From: Trinickia symbiotica
GTDB lineage: Bacteria; Pseudomonadota; Gammaproteobacteria; Burkholderiales; Burkholderiaceae
Direction of reading: 5' to 3'
Assembly: GCF_002934455.1 (NCBI RefSeq)
Contig: NZ_PTIR01000001.1
Span: forward strand, 682,001-746,000
DNA: 64,000 nucleotides
Part shown: positions 1-8,500 of the stretch, piece after piece
Layout of the letters: every line of letters starts with the position of its first letter
Position numbering within the stretch: position 1 is the first letter of the stretch
Position numbers and translations under genes: made by a program
The notes under the pieces: model-generated
Seen by the model: the letters and a program-made list of their open reading frames with translations, nothing else
Told to the model about the DNA's origin: nothing
Database searches by the model: none

Positions 1-209
1 GGCGCGCCTGAAGGGAGTCGGCCTTCGCGGAATATGGCTTGTCCCGGATCTTCTATCGGCCGTGGCCGCATGATGGAGAATGCGCCATTCTTGTCCGCCA
101 GTTCTGACGCACTTGCCGCGATTCCGATGAGCGGCAGCAGCGCGATCGCCATCGACGCGATCAAGCCGATCGAGGCATGCGCCGCGCGTGCGAGCCGCTC
201 GGTCTCCAT
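1..209 (-). CDS. Exported protein, N-terminal part; possible c-type cytochrome
   Basis: Partial gene running off the left edge; 69 codons are visible. The ATG lies 4 bp after the stop of the preceding lipoprotein gene, so it looks like the next member of the same operon. The N-terminus has basic residues, a hydrophobic stretch (LIASMAIALLPLIGIAA) and an ASA cleavage site, a standard Sec signal. The visible mature part contains AIFREGRLPSGA. From memory of the family, similar sequences occur near the N-terminus of exported haem-c proteins of Burkholderiales, before a CxxCH motif. No CxxCH lies inside the window, so the cytochrome call is an inference; the exported nature is well supported. Confidence 0.5.
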   Translation of the reverse strand, partial: METERLARAAHASIGLIASMAIALLPLIGIAASASELADKNGAFSIMRPRPIEDPGQAIFREGRLPSGA

Positions 210-213
210 TTGA

Positions 214-1059
214 CTAGCGGCCCGGCGCGCTGCCCGGCAGCGCAGGAACAGCACCGACAGGAGGCAATTCGATCGAATGGTTGCGCGGTGAAGCAACGAG
301 CGGACGCGCGAACATCTTGTCGTCAATCATCGGATTGACTTCGACCTTTTCAATCGTAAGTCGGTCCGCCGGCGGCGCGGAAGCGGGGCCGCTTTCGATC
401 ACCACGGGAAGCTTCACGCCCTCGACGGTGTGGTACTCCCGGTAGTAGACATCAACGGGCGAACCGGATCCGAGCGGTGTGTGGCTCTCGTGCTCGGACT
501 TGACCTCGAGAAACGAGCTCGCGTCGACCCAGACGCGCGGCGTCGCGCCGGAAGGTAGGCGCAGCTCGAGCCGGTAAGCCTTGTGCCCTTCAATCTCGTC
601 CACGCCGCCGAGCTTCACTTGAATGCCCTTTTCCGCGTGGTCGATGAGTGGCCCGTCGATGACCTGCTCGTCGTGCGCGAACCGGAGCTCCTGTGCATCG
701 TAGGGCTGCATGCTGCCCTCTTCGCCGCGCCGCATTGGCCGCAGCTTCCATCCGTGAGTCCCGTCGAAGACGCGCAACGCCATCCGGTTCATCGACACGA
801 TTTCGAAGCGTGTCTTGTTGGGCCGCTTCATGGCGAGCACGAATCGAGCCGGCATGCCGCCGTTGCTCGTGTCCACGCGCCCGATCCAGACCATCGTATC
901 GATCTTGCGCCACGCATCCGCGCCGCCGCGTGCCGCCGCGTTCTTTGCGACGATCTGCTCCACGCCGAGGCTCGCCGAGCCCCCTTCGTCGGAACCCGCA
1001 CACGCCGCCACCGTCACCGATAAGGCGAGCGCCACCCCCAAGAGTGCGATTCGTTTCAT
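214..1059 (-). CDS. LolA-like outer-membrane lipoprotein
   Basis: A 281-residue protein with a lipoprotein signal: MKRIALLGVALALSVTVAAC, where VAAC is the lipobox. The start at 1059 is chosen because it places this signal at the N-terminus; an upstream in-frame start would add about 30 Arg/Pro-rich residues. The mature part has the pattern of the outer-membrane lipoprotein-sorting (LolA/MucB-like) fold: GVEQIVAKNAAARGG, a run on model lipids (FVLAMKRPNKTRFEI), VFDGTHGWKLRP and WVDASSFLEVK. It is a paralogue of the gene just upstream. Position downstream of the oxidase genes suggests a chaperone or surface-anchoring role for that exported complex, which is inference. Confidence 0.72.
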   Translation of the reverse strand: MKRIALLGVALALSVTVAACAGSDEGGSASLGVEQIVAKNAAARGGADAWRKIDTMVWIGRVDTSNGGMPARFVLAMKRPNKTRFEIVSMNRMALRVFDGTHGWKLRPMRRGEEGSMQPYDAQELRFAHDEQVIDGPLIDHAEKGIQVKLGGVDEIEGHKAYRLELRLPSGATPRVWVDASSFLEVKSEHESHTPLGSGSPVDVYYREYHTVEGVKLPVVIESGPASAPPADRLTIEKVEVNPMIDDKMFARPLVASPRNHSIELPPVGAVPALPGSAPGR

Positions 1060-1075
1060 GATCGCGCTCCCCGCA

Positions 1076-1957
1076 CTAGTGCGTTTGCGCGGCGGCCTTC
1101 GCCATCGCCAGCGTGGGCTTGGCGAAGAGGGCGTCGTCGACGGCCGCATTCACCGCTACATGCTCGATCGTCATCTTGTGCGTTTGCTTGACGCCCTGCA
1201 CCGCTGTCTCGATGACATGCGGCACCTTGAGGCCTCCTTCGTTCCGGTAGTCGCGAAGGAAGACAAAGACGGGATGCATCCGGCCGTCGAGCTTGCGTGC
1301 ATCACCCTCGACCTTGAGCTGCAGAAAGCTCGTCGCATCGACCCACATCATTCGCTGCGTACCGTCCTTCAACGTGAGCTTAAGCTTGTACGCACCATGG
1401 CCTTCGACTTTTTCGGTGCCCGCAAGCGCGATCTTGGTGCCTTTTTGCGCGTGGTCAACGAGCAAGCCGTCGAGCTCCGAGGCTTCTGCCGCCTGCTTGA
1501 CCTCGGCCGGCGTGTAAGGATCGACTTCATCGCGGCCAAGGAAAGGTCGCACTTTCCATCCTTCGGCACCGTCATAGACTTGAAACGCAGTCTGGCCGTC
1601 GAAGCGCACCTCGAAGCGGCTCTTCTTCGGCCGCTTCATCGTCATCGTGAACGGCAACGTCACGTTATGCTTGCCGCCGACCTCGATCTGCCCGGACATC
1701 ACCATCGTGTTGGTCGCGCGCCAGGCCTGCAATCCGCCACTTGCGGCGATGCTTCGCTCGACGATCTGCTCCGCGCCGAGCGAAGGCAGCGAGATCGCCT
1801 GTCCGGATCTATCCGCAGCCGCTGGCTTCACCGCTTTCGCCACCTTCGCGGCCGCCGTCGTCGATGCCGCGGCAGCCGCCGTCGCTGTCGTCGCCGAAAG
1901 CGTCGTGGCCGCGACACAGCCCACGAGCCCGATCTCAAGCCATAGTAATCGCGTCAT
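1076..1957 (-). CDS. LolA-like exported protein, paralogue of the downstream lipoprotein
   Basis: A 293-residue exported protein. A GGAGGGGG ribosome site just upstream of 1957 favours MTRLLWLEIG as the start rather than the ATG at 1975. The N-terminus carries LVGC, a possible lipobox, followed by an Ala/Thr-rich linker. The body aligns by eye with the next gene: LGAEQIVERSIAASGG, FTMTMKRPKKSRFEV, VYDGAEGWKVRPF, MMWVDATSFLQLKVEG, and a closing segment with VDDALFAKP. This is the LolA/lipoprotein-sorting type of beta-cup. The shared architecture and adjacency point to a tandem duplication. Function in the operon is unknown; binding a hydrophobic moiety or lipoprotein of the oxidase complex is a reasonable guess. 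Confidence 0.7.
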   Translation of the reverse strand: MTRLLWLEIGLVGCVAATTLSATTATAAAAASTTAAAKVAKAVKPAAADRSGQAISLPSLGAEQIVERSIAASGGLQAWRATNTMVMSGQIEVGGKHNVTLPFTMTMKRPKKSRFEVRFDGQTAFQVYDGAEGWKVRPFLGRDEVDPYTPAEVKQAAEASELDGLLVDHAQKGTKIALAGTEKVEGHGAYKLKLTLKDGTQRMMWVDATSFLQLKVEGDARKLDGRMHPVFVFLRDYRNEGGLKVPHVIETAVQGVKQTHKMTIEHVAVNAAVDDALFAKPTLAMAKAAAQTH

Positions 1958-2020
1958 GATCGCATCCCCCTCCATGCTTTACCTGCTTCTCGTCCGAACC
2001 GATTGCTCGTGCTCGAACGC

Positions 2021-2518
2021 TCATTGGACCATCAAGCCGTCGACGTGATATGTGCCGACGATCACACTTACGCGATCCCCGGCCTTCACGAGATTGCCTT
2101 TGTTCGAAAACACCATCCAATAGGCCTTGCCGACTTCGGCCTCGCCCGTCTGCCGCAACGGGCCGATTTGCTCCATTTCCGGCACGTGCAGCAGCGCGTG
2201 AGTGCGCGGCGCGAACAAGTACGGCGTGGCGTGTCGATCGACGAGCAGTTTTGCGGCCGACGCGTCCACCACCCGATAGCTGAAGCGAACCAGATTGCCC
2301 GATGCCGTCAGCTGCACGTGCGGCTCGGCGATTCCCCCGGACGCTGCATAGAACTCCAGTGCCCGGGCGGTCGCCCTTGCCGGGAAATAGGGGGACTCTT
2401 TCTTCGCCGCTATCGAAGCGCTCGGCGGCGCTGCAGCCTTCGCGCCCCCGATTGCGACACAGAATGCGGCGAATCCCCAAATCACGGCGACAGCCGCGAA
2501 ATCGGCACACTCACGCAT
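2021..2518 (-). CDS. Small exported protein of unknown function
   Basis: A 165-residue protein if translation starts at 2518, where a GGAGG precedes MRECADF and a normal signal peptide follows (AVAVIWGFAAFCVAIGG, cleavage after AKA). An upstream ATG at 2584 overlaps the stop of the giant gene (ATGA) and would add 22 basic, Gly-rich residues; coupling could use either. The mature protein has short beta-rich stretches (VQLTASGNLVRFSYRVVDA, HALLHVPEMEQIGPL) and ends in DRVSVIVGTYHVDGLMVQ. I do not recognise the family. Its place between the giant protein and the LolA-like pair suggests a role in the same exported assembly. Confidence 0.6.
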   Translation of the reverse strand: MRECADFAAVAVIWGFAAFCVAIGGAKAAAPPSASIAAKKESPYFPARATARALEFYAASGGIAEPHVQLTASGNLVRFSYRVVDASAAKLLVDRHATPYLFAPRTHALLHVPEMEQIGPLRQTGEAEVGKAYWMVFSNKGNLVKAGDRVSVIVGTYHVDGLMVQ

Positions 2519-2580
2519 CGACCTCCGGCGGCGCTCGCCGTTACCGCCGCCGGAGCCTGCTTCCGTTCGCGAGGCCGATC

Positions 2581-5500
2581 TCATCGCGGCGTCCCCGTAA
2601 AGCTCACGCCATGCGAGCGGGCGAGCCCGATCGTGCCGTTCTGGCTACCGCCGACGGGCAGCGGCAGGAACGGCATGCCGGCCAGCAGACCACCCAGCGT
2701 CGGCGTGCTGACGTACTCCACCGCTCCGATGTCGACCTGCCCGTTTTTCCGCGGCGTGCGCGGATTGCCGAAGAAGTCATAGGCCGGAGCGCCTTGCGCC
2801 GTCGCGCTGCCGATCGCAGGCGAATTCGACTGGATCGCATAGTTGCCGAGCGGCACGTTGTACCCCGGCCGGCCTGCCACGAGCGCCTCGTTGAAAAGCG
2901 AGATAGGCCCATACTGCAGATTGATCCAGTTGTTGCCTTCATCGGGCGTGGCCGACGGCTGCAGGCTGAACAGCGGGTTCGGCAGCACGGCATCGGCGAT
3001 GCCCGGCGGCACCTGAATGCCGTTCCCGCCCGCCTCCGGCGGCATGCGCGAACCGTTGCAGTATTGGCTGACCACCGCCGGATTGCCTCCGACGTTGTTC
3101 TGGCCCGTGTAGTCGGTCGCGTCCGTCAGGATCGAGTACGTCGGACTCAGCGTGAAGCCCGAGCCGTGATTGCTTGCCGCCGTGTCGCCGGCCACGCCGA
3201 TGTCCCAGTACACCGCGCCCGCCGGGCAGTAGCCCGTCGGATGCCCGGCCTGGTTCAGCGTCGGGTTCAGCGTCACGATGTTCTGCAAGCCTTGGATACC
3301 GGCGTTGAGTCCTCCCACGGTGATATGGAACGTACGGTTTTGCCAGAAGATGTTGTTCGCGATCACGGGGCTCGAGACCTGCGTGCAATTCGACACGCCC
3401 GCCGGGCATGCCCCGCTCGCACCGGCGAAGGCCGTGACGAGGTTCGCCGTGTGGGGCGCCGTCTCCAGTCCCGCGGGCTGGTTCGTCGACGTCGTGATCG
3501 GCTGGCACGTCGTTTCGCCACCGACGGTGGTGCAGTTCGGCGGCCCGACGTTGGCCTGAGTCGCGCCATCGGTGTTGAACAGCACACCCGAGGAGGCCGT
3601 GGCATCGTTCGAGACGACCGTGTTGTTGATGAACGATACGTTCACGGCATCTTGCAGCGACACGCCACCGCCAGCCCAACCCGCGACGTTGTCGCCGATG
3701 ATGTTGTTCGTCACCTTGACCGAGTACCACTTGCTCGGATCGCTCGGGCTGCGCTGCACGTCGGTGCCGTTGATCAACTGCAGCCTCAGCCCGCCGCCCT
3801 TGCCGCTTTCAGCCGTATTGCCGATCAGCAGGTTGCTGTCGATGACGAGCCCCGGCCCGGCACCATCGGTGAGTTGCGGCGCGCAGTCGACGTCGACGGT
3901 CGAGTTCTCGCAGAAGGTCCCGTCCGGCGGCACGCCCATCGCGACGATCCCGCCCCCGTAGGTCGGCAAGGTCGGGTTGTTGCTCTGGTTGAAGAGCACC
4001 CAGTTGTGCGAAATGTCGCCGTTGTAGCTGAAGCCGAAGTGCGCGAGACCTCCACCGTCGCCGCTGCTGATGTTGCCGCAGACCCAGTTGTAGTTGAAGT
4101 GGTAGTAGTCGGCGCCCGTGCAGAACGTCACGCCGCCCGCCGATGCCGGCGTGGTCGAATTGATCTCGTCGCCATACGCAGCGTTCGATGTCACCGAATT
4201 GTGATGGACATTGACGTTCTGGTTGTAGCCGAACGGAACCTCCGTCACACCATCCGCGGCAATCGTCGCGTCGGGCACCTCGACTTGGCCGATCGTGATG
4301 CCGCCGGTGAGCGTCCCCGCGTTGGCCTGCACGCGGTTGTTGGCGACTTGCATGTTGTGGTCCCATCCGTGCAGGAAGATCCCGCCACCGCCCTGCGAGC
4401 TGTTCGAAAACGTCATGCCGTCGATGCTCGAAGGATTGCAAAGGAAGTTGCTCGGGTACGTGCTGCAATCGGCCGCGCTATTCGTGAGCGGCGTGCAGAT
4501 ACCGTTCGCCGTGCAGTTCGGATCGGGTTGCAGCGCGCCGTTGACAGGCACGTCGCGCACCCCCTTCGCGAGCACCGTGATGCCGGCCCCTTCGTAGGCG
4601 CCCATCAACGTCGGCTCCATCAGCAACTCGGCGAGGTCACCATTCAACGTCGAATCCCAGCCGACGATCGGCTCGAACGGAATCGGATCGACCTGGCGCT
4701 GCATCGCCGCCGGGCAGCTATAGGCGCCGCTCGGGTCATACGGATTCGTCGAAGAGATCATCGCGCCGTTGAGTGCGACACCGAAGAGGCACGCCGTCTG
4801 CCTGCGCCACGGATCCATCTTGCCCGACGGGTGCGTGTTTGCATTCACGACGACGGAAGGCGCACCGACACCCTGTAGCCGCACGGGCTTCCACATCAGC
4901 AGCATCTCCTGATAGTTGCCGGGGCCGACGATGACCATGTCGCCGGGGCTCGCGTTGTCGAGCGCGGCTTGGATCGCGTTGTTCGTCGCGTTCTCGCCGT
5001 TCACGTAGGTCGGCGTCTTGCCGCCGATGGTGACCGTCACGGCGTCGATCGATTGCTTGCCGTTCGCCGCCGTGATCACGAGCTCCCCGCAAAGTGCCTG
5101 CGGCGTGCCCGCGGGCAACCCGAGCTGCGGCACGGTGCAGCTCGATTGCGCCGCCGTGAGCGCGGGCACCTGCACCTTGATCTGCGTATCGCTCCACGAC
5201 ACGATCGTCGCTGCCTGCCCGCCGATCGTCACTTTGCTGCCGGTTCCGCGAGTGCCGAAGCCATAGTGCCGTTTGATGAACTTCTCGTTGAACGGCGCCG
5301 TCGTCGCCTGAGGCCCGGTGTAGCCGTTGTTGGGCACCTGCTGATCGCCGAGCGCATTGATCGTCACGGTATTGCCGGCAGCGCTCACCCAAGGTCCGCT
5401 CCCTCCGCCGGGCAGGCTGTCTCCCGTCACCGTCGATACGGCCGGCGTGGCGTCGGGATAGGCGCAATCGGGCGGATTGTAGCCATCCGCGAAGGCCTGC

Positions 5501-8500
5501 ACGGGGACGACGGGCGTGTCCATGTATTGCGTTTGCCCGGGCATGAACGGGATCTCGTAGCAGAACTGGCTGTATCCGGGGTTGTAAAGCGGATCGCGAA
5601 TTGTCTTGCCCGGATGGGCCGGATCAGGCATATCGGGATCGTTCATGCAGGCCACCATCATCGTCGGCGCATAGCCCGTCGGATTCGGCGGGTTGACCTC
5701 CCAAGTCGAATAAGTGAGTCCGTTAAAGATGCCCCACTGGTCGGAATAGACGCGCTCGATCTCGTTGCCCGCGAAATCCTTGATTGAGACAGGAACGTTC
5801 GGCACCGCAAATTTCTCGCCGAACTGCGGCGAGTACGGATCGAATTCGGACGAGAAGTCGTCGAGCATGAAACCCGTGTAATGCGAGGAGACGTGCGTCG
5901 AGCTGAACAGATAGAACTTCGCTTCGGCCGTTATCTGATCGGTCAGCGTGATCTCCTTGCGATCGCAGAGGTGGCGCGACGCGCCCGCGAACGGCGAGAC
6001 TTCCTGCGCCTCGGGGAAGAGGCTCAGGTAGTCGGGAACGATGCGCAGCTCGCCGACGCAAGGCCAATACGTTTCGGTCGTGCCCGTATCGCCTTCCTCG
6101 CGTGGGTACGTAACCGATCCGAGATTGGTCGTCGGGTTCTGTGCGTTGTTCTTGTTGTAGGCGCTGTTCACCGCGGCTTGGTCGGGCAGGATGAAAATGT
6201 TCGACAAGGCAGCGAACTCCTGCGTCACCGGGGCGATGAAGTTGTCGCCGATGAGAATATTCTTGTCCTCCTCTTTCATCAGCTCGTAGCCGGGCGGTAC
6301 GATTACCTCCACTACGTACTTTCCGGCCGGCAGCATCCACGTCCCGTCGCCGGTCGGATTCCTGACGCAAATCTTGCAGTTCGTGCCGATCGGCAGCCCG
6401 GTCGACGGATTGCGTGCCGTCACGCTCGGGAACTGGTACATCCCGTCGTACGGCGCCGGCTGCAGTTGGTTGAACACGTGCATGCCGTCATAGCACTTGA
6501 ACTGCGAGTTGTGCGGTAACGGATGATTCGGATTGAGCGTCGTCGGCGAGTTCTTCAACGTGAAGAAGAACGGATCGTTCGTCTCCTGACCCGGGCAGTT
6601 CATGTTCGGCACGCCGTTCAACCGGAAGCCCTGCGCCCAATCGTCCCAGCTCGAGCTCTGCGTCGTATCCACGAGCTTGAGGCTCGCGGTGCCATCCTCG
6701 GCTGTGCCCTCCTGATACAGATTGACCGTCACGTGCGGGATATTCGGTATCCACCTTGCATGGACCGTCAGCGTCGGGTCGTCGAACGCGCGCGTCGACG
6801 CGTAGACCACCTCGCCGCGAATGCCGCCGTTCTCTCCGGTCGCAAAGGGCTTCTTGCCGAACTCGATGAAGCCGGCCTGACCCGAGAATCCCTGCCAGCC
6901 CTCCGTCGTCACCCACGGCGGATCGATGCGTCCCGTCGAGGGGTTCGACGTGCTGCTGCCGGGACCGTTGGCGATGGAAAAGCCGTTGCAATCGGCGTTG
7001 TCGCAGTAGACGGCGCCGGGCACTCGCAGGTTGGTCGGCAAATGAGCCGTCGACGATTCCTTAGTATTCGCAAGATTCGCGGCGATCGTCGATGTGCCGC
7101 CGCCGGGCGTGCCGTCGGGTGGCCCACCGGCGTCGTAGACGACATGCACGCCGGTCTGCTTGTAGCGTGTCGTATCAGTCTCGGCGACATACCAGTTGAA
7201 GAGCGGGAATACCTCGTTGAACGACATGTAGCCGTTCATGTCGGTGACGCCCAGGTTCGAGTAGCTGCCATCGCGGAACCGAATGTTCATCGGCACCATC
7301 GCCAGGCCCGGATCGGAATCGTGCGAGACGCCGTCTCCGGCCAGGTCGAGGAATGTCCTCGTGTAAAGGTTCGTTTGCCACTGCAGCACCGCGATGTCGC
7401 CGACGTTGAGCGTCTGTCCCGGCTGCAGCGTGAATGCGCTCGCGAGCCCATCCACAATCTGATCGTTCCATTGATCGAAGACCGTGACTCGCCACGTCCC
7501 CGCAGGCAGCCCGCTGAAGCTGAACGTGCCGTCCTCGTTGCACTTCGTGAAAGCGATGTCGTCGCCGTCAGTTGAGCCGAGACTCACATAGCACTGCGTA
7601 AAGCTGAGTGGCTTGCGCGATTGGCTGCCGTAGAGGTTCTCGTTGGGCGGCCGGCTGTAGTGAAGATTCGTGACGCGTCCCGTCACGCCGCTCGTGCAAG
7701 TCGTGCCCGCGCATACGCCGGGCAGTCGATCGTTGATGATCTTCGGATTCGCAAAGCCGATCGAAACGTGGAAGCCTGCGGGGCCGAACTCCTGGAAGTA
7801 GGCGGGACCGCCGATCTTGATGAATGAGTCGTGCGCCTTCTGACCGTCGAGCGTGTTCGTCTGCAGCCACTGCTCGCCGCGCGCGATGCGATCCGCGGCC
7901 GGTGTCGCGACGATGCCGTAGCGCCCAGGCATCAGGTTCGCGATCACCGCCTGGCCTGCGAGCGGCGACGGAGTCTTGCCGTCGGACTCGTAGTTCGGGC
8001 AGGTCGGGATCATGCCGACGATGCCGTCGCTCGCGGCTGAGATCGGACATGCGTTGAGCCCTGTCGTCGGATCGATCGTGCCCTGCAGAGAGTTCGACAA
8101 CGGCATGTTGAACATGTCGTAGGTCATCTGTCCGGTCGCGTCGCCCGTGCCGCCCGCATCGTCCCACAACTTGATTTCGAAGCCGCCGAGGCCGGGCTCG
8201 CGAGCGGTGCCGAAGTTGTCACTGCCGCCGTGAACGTCGACTTCACCGTTGAGCGGCGAATCGTCCTCGAATACGAACACTGAGACTTTGGCCGTCTGGA
8301 ACGGCGTCTGCTGCAGTACGACGCTGACGCCCTTCTGCCCCGCCGCGATCGGCGCGCCGCCCATCCCATGCCCGCACTTGCCGGTGCCCGGGGCGAAATC
8401 GGCACCGCTTGGGCCAGAGGGGCAATCGAGCGCGATGCTGAATTGCCGCGTCGGTCCACTCGGATTGTTCGGGTCGACGGGTACCGGTGCACCGGCGCCT

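Noticed and set aside
2302-4878. 858-codon open frame on the plus strand inside the giant gene
   Set aside because: Arg/His/Ala-rich translation, no domain, and fully antisense to the well-supported beta-helix coding sequence; a GC-skew shadow.
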